Positions 37,387-46,984 of a stretch of 64,000 nt of DNA are shown one piece after another; positions within the stretch are counted from its first letter, which is position 1; each line of letters starts with the position of its first letter. Position numbers and translations under genes: made by a program. Source of the DNA: Sphingomonas sp. 8AM (GTDB lineage: Bacteria > Pseudomonadota > Alphaproteobacteria > Sphingomonadales > Sphingomonadaceae); NCBI RefSeq assembly GCF_902506455.1, contig NZ_LR733844.1, forward strand, positions 2,621,302-2,685,301, in the 5' to 3' direction. The notes under the pieces were generated by a model, which saw only the letters and a program-made list of their open reading frames with translations, was not told the DNA's origin and made no database searches.

Positions 37387-39708
37387 ATGCCGTCATTTGC
37401 CAGCGCTCTCGAGACCACGCTGCACAAGGCACTCGAGGCCGCGTCATCGCGCCGCCACGAATATGCGACGCTCGAACATCTGTTGCTCGCGCTGATCGAC
37501 GATGAACATGCCGGACAGGTGATGTCCGCATGCGGCGTCGAGCTGGGCGACCTGAAGACCACCGTCGCGCATTATCTCGACACCGAACTCGGCGCGCTCA
37601 AGGTTGATGCCGCGACCGATCCCTCCCCGACCAGCGGGTTCCAGCGCGTCGTGCAGCGCGCGATCCTGCACGTCCAGTCGTCGGGACGTGACGAGGTGAC
37701 CGGCGCCAATGTGCTGGTCGCCCTGTTCTCCGAGCGCGAGAGCTATGCGGTCTATTTCCTCCAGCAGCAGGACATGAGCCGGCTGGATGCGGTGAGCTTC
37801 ATCAGCCACGGTGTCGGCAAGGGTGCCGCCACTCCCGAGGCGACCAGCGCCAAGGGCGCACCCGAGGAAGAGAAGAAGGAAAAGGCCGAGGCGCCGGGCA
37901 AGAAGGGCGAAAGCGCGCTCAAGCAGTTCACGGTCGATCTCAACGAAAAGGCCAAGATCGGCAAGGTCGATCCGCTGATCGGGCGCTCGGCCGAGGTCGA
38001 TCGCACCGTGCAGATCCTGTGCCGCCGTTCAAAGAACAACCCGCTGTATGTCGGTGATCCCGGTGTCGGCAAAACCGCGATTGCCGAAGGTTTGGCGCGC
38101 AAGATCGTCGAGGGCGATGTGCCTGACGTGCTCAAGCCCGCCGTGATATATTCGCTCGACATGGGCGCGCTGCTTGCCGGCACGCGGTATCGTGGCGATT
38201 TCGAGGAGCGGCTGAAGGCGGTCGTCAACGAGCTGGAAAAGCTGCCCGACGCGGTGCTGTTCATCGACGAGATCCACACCGTGATCGGTGCCGGCGCGAC
38301 CAGCGGCGGCGCGATGGATGCGTCGAACCTGCTCAAGCCGGCATTGTCAGGCGGGACGATTCGCTGCATCGGCTCGACCACCTACAAGGAGTTCCGCAAC
38401 CACTTCGAGAAGGACCGCGCGCTGCTGCGGCGCTTCCAGAAGATCGACGTCAACGAACCGACGATCGAGGACACGATCAAGATCCTCGCCGGGCTGCGTT
38501 CGGCGTTCGAGGAGCATCACTCGGTCAAGTACACGCCCGAGGCGATCAAGTCAGCGGTCGAGCTGTCGGCGCGCTACATCAACGACCGCAAGCTGCCCGA
38601 CAAGGCGATAGACGTGATCGACGAAGTCGGTGCGATGCAGATGCTGGTGGCGCCGAACAAGCGCAAGAAGACGATCACCGCCAAGGAGATCGAGGCAGTG
38701 ATCGCGACGATGGCGCGGATCCCGCCGAAGAGCGTGTCGAGCGATGACAAGAAGCAGCTCGAAACGCTCGAAACCGACCTGAAGCGCGTCGTGTTCGGGC
38801 AGAATGCGGCGATCGAGAAGCTGTCGTCGGCGATCAAGCTGGCGCGGGCGGGCCTGCGCGAGCCGGAGAAGCCGATCGGCAATTATCTGTTCACCGGCCC
38901 GACCGGCGTCGGCAAGACCGAGGTCGCGAAGCAGCTGTCGACGATCCTGGGCATCCCGCTCCAGCGCTTCGACATGAGCGAATATATGGAGCGCCACTCG
39001 GTCAGCCGGCTGATCGGTGCCCCTCCGGGCTATGTCGGGTTCGATCAGGGCGGGCTCCTGACCGACGCGGTCGACCAGAACCCGCATTGCGTGCTGTTGC
39101 TCGACGAAATCGAGAAGGCGCATCCGGACCTGTTCAACATCCTGTTGCAGGTGATGGACAACGGCCGCCTGACCGACCAGCACGGCAAGACGGTCGATTT
39201 CCGCAACGTCATCCTCATCATGACGACCAACGCGGGCGCGTCGGACATGGCGCGCGAGACGGTCGGCTTCGGCAATCTCACCCGCGAGGGCGAGGACGAG
39301 CAGGCGGTGCAGAAGATGTTCACGCCGGAGTTCCGCAACCGGCTCGATGCGATCGTGCCGTTCGGCTATCTGCCGACCGAGGTGGTGGCGCGAGTCGTCG
39401 ACAAGTTCATCCTCCAGCTCGAATTGCAGCTCGCCGACCGCGACGTGCACATCAAGCTGAGCGATGAGTCGAAGAAGTGGCTGACCGAAAAGGGCTATGA
39501 CAAGCTCTACGGTGCGCGCCCGATGGGCCGCCTGATCCAGGAGAAGATCAAGCAGCCGCTCGCCGAGGAACTGCTGTTCGGCAAGCTGGTCCATGGCGGT
39601 GAGGTCACGGTCAACCTCAAGGACAATGCACTCGTCTTCGCGATCGAGCCCGCCGCGCCCAAGAAGTCGGGCAAGAAGGGCAAGGCGGCGCCTGCCGCCG
39701 CTGACTGA
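37387..39708 (+). CDS. clpA: ATP-dependent Clp protease ATP-binding subunit ClpA
   Basis: ClpA is the AAA+ unfoldase that feeds proteins to ClpP. The 773-residue protein has the Clp N-domain (1-145), a Walker A GDPGVGKT in the first AAA+ module and GPTGVGKT in the second, and the sensor/pore region GAPPGYVGFDQGG. The ClpP-docking tripeptide corresponding to the E. coli IGL is V626-G627-F628. A Lys/Ala-rich tail ends the protein. clpS, often directly upstream in other bacteria, is not here, so the adaptor would be encoded elsewhere or be absent. A hairpin follows. The Shine-Dalgarno AAGGAG is 7 bases before the ATG. Confidence 0.97.
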   Translation: MPSFASALETTLHKALEAASSRRHEYATLEHLLLALIDDEHAGQVMSACGVELGDLKTTVAHYLDTELGALKVDAATDPSPTSGFQRVVQRAILHVQSSGRDEVTGANVLVALFSERESYAVYFLQQQDMSRLDAVSFISHGVGKGAATPEATSAKGAPEEEKKEKAEAPGKKGESALKQFTVDLNEKAKIGKVDPLIGRSAEVDRTVQILCRRSKNNPLYVGDPGVGKTAIAEGLARKIVEGDVPDVLKPAVIYSLDMGALLAGTRYRGDFEERLKAVVNELEKLPDAVLFIDEIHTVIGAGATSGGAMDASNLLKPALSGGTIRCIGSTTYKEFRNHFEKDRALLRRFQKIDVNEPTIEDTIKILAGLRSAFEEHHSVKYTPEAIKSAVELSARYINDRKLPDKAIDVIDEVGAMQMLVAPNKRKKTITAKEIEAVIATMARIPPKSVSSDDKKQLETLETDLKRVVFGQNAAIEKLSSAIKLARAGLREPEKPIGNYLFTGPTGVGKTEVAKQLSTILGIPLQRFDMSEYMERHSVSRLIGAPPGYVGFDQGGLLTDAVDQNPHCVLLLDEIEKAHPDLFNILLQVMDNGRLTDQHGKTVDFRNVILIMTTNAGASDMARETVGFGNLTREGEDEQAVQKMFTPEFRNRLDAIVPFGYLPTEVVARVVDKFILQLELQLADRDVHIKLSDESKKWLTEKGYDKLYGARPMGRLIQEKIKQPLAEELLFGKLVHGGEVTVNLKDNALVFAIEPAAPKKSGKKGKAAPAAAD

Positions 39709-39718
39709 TGCGTTGACA

Positions 39719-39742
39719 GGCCGGGGGTGCCTGCCCCCGGCC
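39719..39742 (+). terminator. Hairpin after clpA
   Basis: A 9-bp stem GGCCGGGGG / CCCCCGGCC with a short loop begins 10 bp after the clpA stop, followed by a moderately T-rich stretch. It is a plausible factor-independent terminator. Confidence 0.65.
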
Positions 39743-39839
39743 CGTTCATTCCTCATCGGCGTCGGTTCTGCCGGGTCAGCGATTGTGCCGCGCGTGTTCG
39801 CCGCTTCCCGTGATCGCGACGGCAACGCGGCGGCGAAAG

Positions 39840-41564
39840 ATGTTTACCTTTTTGCAGCCTGCGTTAACGCTCTGTTTGCTATTCCTTTTTAGCTTTTGGT
39901 GCATGTTCGGGGGGATCATCAATCGGGTCGTGACGGCTTGGGCCGTGATCCTCGCCGCGCTGGCGTTATCGCCGGCGGCGTCGGCGAGCACCGATCTGGT
40001 CCTGAGCACCTGTTTCCGGCCGGCCGTTGCCGGAGAGCGCGCCGACCGGTTGTTCGGCACCGCCGGCGGCTTCGACTGCGTGAAGGCGGAGCGCAGCGCT
40101 CCCCCGGGCGATTACTGGGTACGTTCCCAGCTCCTGCCAACGCTCGATCCCGGAGTGGCGGTACGCTCGGGCAGCCTGTGGCAGGACAGCGCGACGCTCC
40201 ACATCCGCTACGCCGACGGGACGACGCGCTCGGTCGGCTTCACCAGCACAACTGCGTGGCGGTATCTGCAGCTCGGCGCGGCGTTCGAGATTCCGATCCC
40301 GCCCGCGTCCGCACGTCCGGTGCAGTTGCTATGGCATATCCGCGGGGCGGCGAACCTGCGCGGCCTGGTGTTGCAGCCGCGCCTGCTGTCGCCCGACGTG
40401 TCGCAACGCTACACCTTGCAGCTGACTGCCTTCTACGCCGGCTTCGCTGGCCTGGCCGGCGCGTTGCTGATCTTCAACATCGCGCTTGGCGCGGCGCTGC
40501 GTCAACGCTTCCATCTGCCCTATTGCGCGATGGTGCTGTGCCTGATCGGCTATGCCGCCAGCAGCTCGGGGTTGCTCGGGCAGGTCACCGGGCTGGAGAA
40601 CAACCTGCGGCTGCGCCTCAACATGCTGTTGCTGGCCGCGACCTTGTGCAGCGCGATGATGTTCGCCCGCCGCTTCTTTGCACCGCAGGTGACCCGCGGC
40701 TGGCTGCGCCCGGCAATCGATCTTGCCACCGGGGCGCTCCTCTTCGCCGCGATCGCTTACGCCACGCTGATGCCGCTCTACGCACGGCTGCTCGACCGGA
40801 TGGTGACCCTGACCTTCCTCGCGACATTGCTGCTCACGCTGCCTCTGCTGTGGCGCGGCTGGCATGCCGAGGATCGCTATGCGCGCGTCTTCGCGATCGC
40901 GTGGGGCATGCCGCTGTTCACCGCCACCGCACGCGTGCTGCAGGCGCTGGGGCTGCTCGACTGGAGCTTCTGGATCGACAATTCGACGCTGATCGCGATG
41001 GTGCTGGAAGCGAGCTTCAGTGCGCTGGCAATCGCGTGGCGGATCAAGCAGCTGAACGAGGATTGCGATGAGGCGCGCGAACAGGAGCTGCGCGCGCGTC
41101 TGCTGGCGGACAGTGATCCGTTGACCGGGCTGATGAACCGCCGCAGCTTCCTGCGCGAGGCGATCGGGCGCGCCGAGCCGCACGTGCTGGTGCTGGTCGA
41201 CATCGATCATTTCAAGCGCGTCAACGAGACGCTTGGTCATGATGGCGGCGACCAGGTCCTGCGCGTGTTTGCCGATGCACTGCGTCACTCGGTGCCCGAC
41301 GACGCGCTGCTCGCACGCTTCGGCGGCGAGGAGTTTGCGGTGCTCGCCCCCGCCTCGGCGACCGCCTTGCCCGAGACGATCCTGACCCGCATCCGCGCCG
41401 CGTCGATGCCGTTCGATCTGGCGGTCACCGCATCCCTGGGCAGCGAATGTGGCGCGATTGCCGATGAGGCGGACTGGAAGGTGCTCTATCGTCGCGCCGA
41501 CGACGCGCTGTTCGCCGCCAAGCGTGCCGGCCGTGACCGGCTGCGCTGGGCCGCCGCGGCCTAG
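39840..41564 (+). CDS. Membrane-bound diguanylate cyclase (GGDEF)
   Basis: A 575-residue GGDEF protein making cyclic di-GMP. After an N-terminal hydrophobic segment, a roughly 150-residue extracytoplasmic domain (probably 7TMR-DISM-like) is followed by about seven membrane helices, a short coiled-coil and the catalytic domain with RFGGEEF (Gly495 to Phe499). The allosteric I-site (RxxD upstream) is not present, because the matching stretch reads VPDD, so product inhibition at that site is unlikely. The start may instead be the ATG at 39903; I prefer 39840. A sensory ligand is unknown. It follows clpA with a terminator between. Confidence 0.88.
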   Translation: MFTFLQPALTLCLLFLFSFWCMFGGIINRVVTAWAVILAALALSPAASASTDLVLSTCFRPAVAGERADRLFGTAGGFDCVKAERSAPPGDYWVRSQLLPTLDPGVAVRSGSLWQDSATLHIRYADGTTRSVGFTSTTAWRYLQLGAAFEIPIPPASARPVQLLWHIRGAANLRGLVLQPRLLSPDVSQRYTLQLTAFYAGFAGLAGALLIFNIALGAALRQRFHLPYCAMVLCLIGYAASSSGLLGQVTGLENNLRLRLNMLLLAATLCSAMMFARRFFAPQVTRGWLRPAIDLATGALLFAAIAYATLMPLYARLLDRMVTLTFLATLLLTLPLLWRGWHAEDRYARVFAIAWGMPLFTATARVLQALGLLDWSFWIDNSTLIAMVLEASFSALAIAWRIKQLNEDCDEAREQELRARLLADSDPLTGLMNRRSFLREAIGRAEPHVLVLVDIDHFKRVNETLGHDGGDQVLRVFADALRHSVPDDALLARFGGEEFAVLAPASATALPETILTRIRAASMPFDLAVTASLGSECGAIADEADWKVLYRRADDALFAAKRAGRDRLRWAAAA

Positions 41565-41793
41565 CGCTCCCTCATTGCCGTGACCGCGGCCGGGGCGGTA
41601 CTGCTGACCTGCACAAGGCCATCGCACCCGGACGAGCAGCGCGCTCTCGATCTCGATCGCCGACCGGCTGACCACGCCGGTTTGATGCCACCTCGACGGC
41701 GGTAACGATCGCCGGCATCCGCCGGTCGTAATCGGGACGCTGTTGCAGCGCTGACCGCTTGCGCGCCACGGTTTGTTGCTTACAATCGTGTCA

Positions 41794-43503
41794 ATGACTG
41801 GAGAGCATGCCTGGCGCACCGCCTATCGCCATCCCGTGCCATGGGATTCCGATTACCCGCCGCTGTCGATGCCGGCGCTGTTCGACGCCTCTGCGGCGCG
41901 CCATGCCGACCGCGCCGCGATCGACTTTCTCGGACGCCATTATAGCTATGCCGAGCTCGCCGACGGGGTGCGCCGCGTCGCGACCGGGCTGGCGGCGCTG
42001 GGCTATGGCAAGGGCGACCGCGTTGGATTGTTTCTCCCCAACGTCCCGCACTATCTCGCCGCCTATCACGGTGCGCTGCGGCTCGGCGCGACGGTGGTCA
42101 ATTTCTCGCCGCTCTATTCGGTCGAGGAATTGTGTCATCAGGTTGAGGATTCGGGCACGCGCGTGCTCTTCACCGTCTCCGCCAGCGCCTTGCTCCCGAA
42201 TGCGCTGAAGGTTCTGGAGAAGAGCGGGCTCGAACGCCTGGTGGTCGGGTCAGTCGCAGGCGTCCTGCCCCCCGCCAAGTCGATCGCCTATCGCTTGTTC
42301 AAGCGCGCCGAAACCGCGCAGCGCCCCGACGACCCGCGCGTCATCGCCTTCTCGAAACTGATCGCCAATGATGGCGGATTGCCGCCGCCTGCGATCGACC
42401 CGGAGCGCGACGTCGCACTGATCCAGTACACCGGCGGCACCACCGGCGTGCCGAAGGGTGCGATGCTCACCCATGCCAATGTCAGCGCCAATGCGCGGCA
42501 GGTCGCGCAGCTCGATCCGCACCCGGAGACGGGCGACCGCATCCTCGGCGTGCTGCCGCTGTTCCACGTCTTCGCCAACACCTGCGTCATGAACCGCACG
42601 ATCGTCACCGGTGGCGAGATGGTTTTGTTGCCGCGCTTCGACGCCGCACAGGCGCTGGCGACGATCGCGCGCACCAAGCCGACGTCGCTGCCCGGTGTTC
42701 CGACCATGTATCAGGCGCTGCTCGACCATCCCAGGCTGGGGCAAACCGACTTCGCCTCGCTCCGCGTGTGCATCTCCGGCGGCGCACCGCTCAATGCCGA
42801 GTTGAAGACCCGCTGGGAGGCGGCGACGCACTCCACGCTGATCGAGGGTTATGGCCTGTCGGAGAGCACCGGGGTGCTGACCACCAACCCTTATGAGGGC
42901 GGGCAGAAAGCCGGGACGATCGGTCAGCCGCTCCCGGCGACGCAGCTCCGGCTGGTCGACAAGGAAGATGCGACGCGCCCCGCCCCGGACGGGCGGCCCG
43001 GCGAGATCGTCGCACTCGGGCCGCAGATCATGGCCGGCTACTGGAACCGTCCGGACGCCGACGAGACGACCTTCGCGGTCGATGCGGAGGGGCGCAAATG
43101 GCTGCGCACCGGCGATGTCGGGACGATCGACGACGACGGCTTCATCGCGATTGTCGACCGGCTGAAGGACATGATCTCGGTCGGCGGGTTCAAGGTCTTC
43201 CCCAGCCAGATCGAGGCGATCCTGTACCATCACCCGGCGGTGCGTGAGGCGCTGGTCATCGGGCTGCCCGACCCGTATCGCGGCGAGGTGCCGCGCGCCT
43301 ATGTGACGCTGAATGAAGGCATAGAGGCGGAGGGTACCGCTTTGGCGGCGTGGCTCAACCCGCAACTGGGCAAGCACGAACGCGTCGACCACGTGGTGGT
43401 GCGCGCGACGATGCCCAAGACGATCATCGGCAAGTTGAGCCGCAAGGACCTGATCGCCGAAATCAAGGCCGAGATGGAAAACCCGCCGATCACGCCGGCA
43501 TGA
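41794..43503 (+). CDS. Long-chain fatty acid--CoA ligase
   Basis: A 569-residue acyl-CoA synthetase of the FadD group; it activates fatty acids with ATP and CoA before beta-oxidation or lipid use. The P-loop-like adenylation motif YTGGTTGVPKGA is near residue 212, followed by YGLSESTGV and the hinge GYWNRPDADE, then the C-terminal lysine in KTIIGKLSRKDL. The upstream ATG at 41773 lacks family similarity, so 41794 is used. The 229 bp upstream show nothing specific. A family B repeat follows in the convergent gap with pal. Confidence 0.93.
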   Translation: MTGEHAWRTAYRHPVPWDSDYPPLSMPALFDASAARHADRAAIDFLGRHYSYAELADGVRRVATGLAALGYGKGDRVGLFLPNVPHYLAAYHGALRLGATVVNFSPLYSVEELCHQVEDSGTRVLFTVSASALLPNALKVLEKSGLERLVVGSVAGVLPPAKSIAYRLFKRAETAQRPDDPRVIAFSKLIANDGGLPPPAIDPERDVALIQYTGGTTGVPKGAMLTHANVSANARQVAQLDPHPETGDRILGVLPLFHVFANTCVMNRTIVTGGEMVLLPRFDAAQALATIARTKPTSLPGVPTMYQALLDHPRLGQTDFASLRVCISGGAPLNAELKTRWEAATHSTLIEGYGLSESTGVLTTNPYEGGQKAGTIGQPLPATQLRLVDKEDATRPAPDGRPGEIVALGPQIMAGYWNRPDADETTFAVDAEGRKWLRTGDVGTIDDDGFIAIVDRLKDMISVGGFKVFPSQIEAILYHHPAVREALVIGLPDPYRGEVPRAYVTLNEGIEAEGTALAAWLNPQLGKHERVDHVVVRATMPKTIIGKLSRKDLIAEIKAEMENPPITPA

Positions 43504-43512
43504 TCCCCACCT

Positions 43513-43596
43513 CGTCATCCCGGGCTTGACCCGGGATCCCGCTTCTTGTCGGCAAGCGTTGTAGAAGCGGGACCCCGGATCAAGTCCGGGGCGACG
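43513..43596. repeat. Palindromic repeat, family B (complete copy)
   Basis: Inverted arms CGTCATCCCGGGCTTGACCC and, oppositely oriented, CGGATCAAGTCCGGGGCGACG, with an inner CGCTTCTTG / GTAGAAGCG stem. It sits in the convergent gap between the acyl-CoA ligase and pal. Confidence 0.9.
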
Positions 43597-43657
43597 ATGA
43601 AGGGAGTACGTCGCTTCTCGAGCCGACGGGAGGAGCACCGCCCCTCCCCCGGCATCA

Positions 43658-44179
43658 TCACCCGCCGACGACGACCGTCACCGCACGGCGGTTCTGCGCC
43701 CAGCTCTGCTCATCCGAGCCCAGCGCGACCGGGCGCTCCTTGCCATAGCTGATCGTGGTGATCCGCGACGGCGCGATCCCGCGTGCCGCTAGATAGTTCT
43801 TCGCGGCATTGGCGCGACGATCGCCGAGCGCAAGATTGTATTCGCGCGTCCCGCGCTCGTCGGCATGGCCTTCGATCGTGATCGTCACGTTGTTGTAGCG
43901 CTGTAGCCACTCGGCCTGTGAATCGAGGATGCCGCGCGCAGTCGCGTCGATGTCATACTGGTCGAGCCCGAACAGCACGGTGTCACCCTGCGTCGAGCGC
44001 TTGAAATCGGCCGCCGAGCCGGGCGTGACGCCGCCGTTCGGATCGACCGGGCCGGTCGGGGTCCCCTGCGTCGGCGCGGCGCCCGGCGCGGGTGGCAGCA
44101 CCTCGGGCCGCTTCTTGGAACAGGCGGCGGTCGCGACCAACGCGGTCGCCATCAACAGGGTGGTGGTCAGACGGGCCAT
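43658..44179 (-). CDS. pal: Peptidoglycan-associated lipoprotein Pal
   Basis: Pal is an outer-membrane lipoprotein that binds peptidoglycan and TolB, helping constrict the outer membrane during division. The 173-residue protein has lipobox LVATAAC with Cys20, a Pro/Gly/Thr-rich linker and an OmpA-like domain with ITIEGHADERGTREYNLALG and RANAAKNYLAARGI, the peptidoglycan-binding core. It is the last gene of the minus-strand tol-pal operon, 31 bp after tolB. Confidence 0.97.
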   Translation of the reverse strand: MARLTTTLLMATALVATAACSKKRPEVLPPAPGAAPTQGTPTGPVDPNGGVTPGSAADFKRSTQGDTVLFGLDQYDIDATARGILDSQAEWLQRYNNVTITIEGHADERGTREYNLALGDRRANAAKNYLAARGIAPSRITTISYGKERPVALGSDEQSWAQNRRAVTVVVGG

Positions 44180-44210
44180 CGGGTGTCTCCTCTATGGTCG
44201 TTCGTAAAAC

Positions 44211-45584
44211 TTACGGACGAAGCGGCCCCCAGGCGGGGTCCGATCCGTCGAGCGGGGTGGGCACGCGGCGTTCGTTCACCCCGGTGAGGTCGACCGACCA
44301 CAGATCGGCCTTGCCGGCGTTGCCGCGCCCCTGGCGGAAGAACATCAGCACACGCCCGTTCGGGCTCCAAGAGGGACCTTCGTCCTGCCAGCTATTCGTG
44401 AGCAGCTTCTCGCCCTGCCCGCTCGGGCTCATGACGCCGATCCGGAACGCGCCCTGGATCTTGGTGAAGGCGATCAGGTCGCCGCGCGGGCTCCACACCG
44501 GCGTGGCATAGCGCCCGCCGCCGAAGCTGATCCGCTGCTGGTTCGATCCGTCGGCGTTCATGACATACAGTTGCTGCCCGCCCGAACGGTCGCTTTCGAA
44601 CACGATCCTCGACCCGTCAGGCGAATAGCTGCCGCCGGTATCGATGCCGGGCGAGGTGGTCAGCCGCTGCGGCGTGCCGCCCGATGCCGCGACGCGGTAC
44701 AGATCGGTATTCCCGGCCTGCGCCATCGAGAACAAGATGTAGCGACCGTCGGGCGAGAAGCGCGGCGCGAAGGTGGTCGCGACATTCTGCACCACCAGCC
44801 GCTGCCGCCCCGAACCGAGATCGTAGACGTAGATCGCCGGGGTTTTGCCGACATAGCTCATGTAGACGATCGACTGCTGGTTCGGCGCGAAGCGCGGGGT
44901 CAGCACGATCGACGAGCCGGTGGTCAGGAAGCGGCTGTTCGCGCCGTCCTGGTCCATGATCGCCAGCCGCTTGATCCGGTTCGCCTTCGGCCCCGTCTCG
45001 CTGACATAGACGACGCGGCTGTCGAAATAGGCGCCCTCGCCGGTCAGGCGGGTGTAGACCATGTCGGCGCACTTGTGCCCCGCACGCCGCCAGTCGGACG
45101 GCGGCACCACGAACCCCTGCCGCGTCAGCTGCGTCTGCGCCGACACGTCGTACAGGTAGCAGCCGACCGTCAGCGTCCCGTCGCCATTGGCGCGGATATA
45201 GCCCTGCACCAGCGCCTGCGCGCCCGAGCCCGCCCAATAATCGAACGCCGGCGCGGTCACTTCGGGGAAGGCGATCGCGCGCATCCGGCCGGGCGCAAGC
45301 GGATTGAAAAGCCCCGAGTTGCGCAGGTCGTTGCTGACGATCTCCGCCAGCTGCCGTCCCAGCTGGTCGGTCGAGCCGGCCGCGGTCTGCACCACCGCCT
45401 GCGTCGGCATCGGCGGGATCGCGATCGGCATCGGCGCGGAAATGCCGCCGGTGACGTCGACCTCCAGCGGCGGCGGGGTCTGCCCGCCCGGTGCCGCCGT
45501 ATCGGGAACGGCAGGCGCGGGTACCTGCTGCGCCAGCGCAGGGCTGGAGACGAGCGTGGCGAGGAGGAGCAGCCGGAGTCGCAT
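44211..45584 (-). CDS. tolB: Tol-Pal system protein TolB
   Basis: TolB is the periplasmic beta-propeller that links Pal and TolA. The 457-residue protein starts with a signal peptide (MRLRLLLLATLVSSPALAQ), then an N-terminal alpha/beta domain and repeated propeller motifs of the form SPDG (APRFSPDGRYILFSM, GSYSPDGSRIVFESD, WSPRGDLIAF, WSPNGRVLMFF). Its ATG at 45584 overlaps the last base of the tolA stop codon (TGATG). The earlier in-frame start is 15 bases upstream inside tolA and less likely. Confidence 0.97.
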   Translation of the reverse strand: MRLRLLLLATLVSSPALAQQVPAPAVPDTAAPGGQTPPPLEVDVTGGISAPMPIAIPPMPTQAVVQTAAGSTDQLGRQLAEIVSNDLRNSGLFNPLAPGRMRAIAFPEVTAPAFDYWAGSGAQALVQGYIRANGDGTLTVGCYLYDVSAQTQLTRQGFVVPPSDWRRAGHKCADMVYTRLTGEGAYFDSRVVYVSETGPKANRIKRLAIMDQDGANSRFLTTGSSIVLTPRFAPNQQSIVYMSYVGKTPAIYVYDLGSGRQRLVVQNVATTFAPRFSPDGRYILFSMAQAGNTDLYRVAASGGTPQRLTTSPGIDTGGSYSPDGSRIVFESDRSGGQQLYVMNADGSNQQRISFGGGRYATPVWSPRGDLIAFTKIQGAFRIGVMSPSGQGEKLLTNSWQDEGPSWSPNGRVLMFFRQGRGNAGKADLWSVDLTGVNERRVPTPLDGSDPAWGPLRP

Positions 45585-46552
45585 CACCGCAGTTTCCAAT
45601 TATAGTTGATGTTGCTCCACCCCCCATTGACGGTGGAATAATATTCTGCCGGCAATTTCAACGGCGAACAGCCCTTGAATGCCGCAATGCCCAGATCGAC
45701 GACACGTCGTGCGTAGCGGCGGTTGTCGTCGTCGACGCCGTTCTGGCGCACCACGGTCGGGGTCGCCGACAACGTACCGTCGCGGTTGAGGCGCAGGTTG
45801 AGCGTCGTGACGATCTGGTTCGCACCGGGACCGGGATCGACCTGCCGGTCGGCGCACGGCTGGATTTGCCGCGCAATCGCCTGCTGGATCGCCGCCAGCG
45901 CCTTGCCGTCGACGCGCGCAGCGGAGGGCGGCGCGTCGTTGGGCTTGGCGTCGCTCTTCTCGGCGGTCAGCCCCTTGAGGAAGTCGCTGCCGAGTCGGCT
46001 GCCGCGCGGCTTTTCGCCCTTGGCGGTTTCGGTCTTGCCCTTGCCCTTCGAGGCGGCGGGTGCGGCGGAGGACTTGCTCGACGCCGCGGCGCTCTGCTGC
46101 TTGGTCGGTGCGGGCTTTGCCGGAGCCTTCTCCGCCGCGGGGGGCGCGGGCCTGGGCGGCGCAGGTTTGGCGACCGGCTTCGGCGCAGGGGCCGGCTTGG
46201 GCGCCGGCTTCGGTGGCGCGGGCCTGGGCGGCGCAGGTTTGGCGACCGGCTTTGGCTCGGGCTGCGGCGCAGGTTCGGGGACGGGCGCGGGGACGGGCTG
46301 CGGCGGCGCCTCGGCGGGCGGCGGCGCTTCCTCGGGCTCGCCGACATCGGGCGCGACCGCCTGCGAGGGTGCCTCGGTCTGCTGCGGGGCGGCCGCCTCG
46401 AGCGCGACGTCCTTGACGAGGCTGACCTCGACCGGATTCTGTTTCAGCTTGACCGGATTGGGTGTGGCGAGAAACCCGACGGACAGCACGCCGAACAGCA
46501 GGACGTGTCCCGCAACGGCCAGCCCCAGCCCGATCTTCTCACCGCGCTCCAC
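45584..46552 (-). CDS. tolA: Tol-Pal system protein TolA
   Basis: TolA spans the periplasm from TolQR to TolB/Pal. The 322-residue protein has an N-terminal membrane helix (GLGLAVAGHVLLFGVLSVGFL), a long Pro/Ala/Lys/Glu-rich middle region (about 55-200) rather than the helical one of E. coli, and a C-terminal TolA/TonB-type domain (IQPCADRQVDPG, RRVVDLGIAAFKGCSPLKL). The middle contains an exact 37-bp direct repeat (46144 and 46216). It starts with GTG at 46552, directly after the tolR stop codon TAA. Confidence 0.9.
   Translation of the reverse strand: MERGEKIGLGLAVAGHVLLFGVLSVGFLATPNPVKLKQNPVEVSLVKDVALEAAAPQQTEAPSQAVAPDVGEPEEAPPPAEAPPQPVPAPVPEPAPQPEPKPVAKPAPPRPAPPKPAPKPAPAPKPVAKPAPPRPAPPAAEKAPAKPAPTKQQSAAASSKSSAAPAASKGKGKTETAKGEKPRGSRLGSDFLKGLTAEKSDAKPNDAPPSAARVDGKALAAIQQAIARQIQPCADRQVDPGPGANQIVTTLNLRLNRDGTLSATPTVVRQNGVDDDNRRYARRVVDLGIAAFKGCSPLKLPAEYYSTVNGGWSNINYNWKLR
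46144..46252. repeat. 37-bp direct repeat within tolA
   Basis: The same 37 bases occur at 46144-46180 and 46216-46252, spaced 72 bp apart (24 codons), in frame. They encode the repeated peptide KPVAKPAPPRPAP in the Pro/Ala/Lys-rich region. The copy number could change by slippage or recombination without breaking the frame. Confidence 0.9.
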
Positions 46553-46984
46553 TTATTCCTCGCCGACCGTCACCAGCGCGACGCGGTTCAGGCCCGCGCG
46601 GTTCAGCTCGCCCATCACGCGCATCACGCGCCCGTAATCCAGCCCGCGATCGGCGCGCAGGAACACCTGTGGCGGCTGATTGCCCTTCGCGCTCTCGGCG
46701 ATCGCGGCAAGCCGCGCGGGCAGCGCGTCGGCGGCGACCTCTTCCTTGGCGACGAAAATGCGCCCCTGTTCGTCGAGCGAGATTTCGGTCGGCTGCTGCT
46801 CCTGATCGAGCGGCTTGGCGCGACTGTCGGGCAGGTTCACCGGCACCCCCTGCGTCAACAGCGGCGCCGTCACCATGAAGATGATGAGCAGCACCAGCAT
46901 CACGTCGACCAGCGGCGTGACGTTGATGTCAGCCATTGGCGCGCGGCGGCCTTTGCCCCGAGCGGAGGGCAGGTTCATCGCCAT
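46553..46984 (-). CDS. tolR: Tol-Pal system protein TolR
   Basis: TolR is an ExbD-family inner-membrane protein that forms the proton-powered TolQR motor. The 143-residue protein has one N-terminal membrane helix (VMLVLLIIFMVTAPLL) with the essential Asp in NVTPLVDVMLV, and a periplasmic domain with LDEQGRIFVAKEEV. The ATG at 46984 overlaps the tolQ stop codon. The open frame continues upstream antisense-style within tolQ, but the ATG at 46984 is the natural start. Confidence 0.95.
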   Translation of the reverse strand: MAMNLPSARGKGRRAPMADINVTPLVDVMLVLLIIFMVTAPLLTQGVPVNLPDSRAKPLDQEQQPTEISLDEQGRIFVAKEEVAADALPARLAAIAESAKGNQPPQVFLRADRGLDYGRVMRVMGELNRAGLNRVALVTVGEE

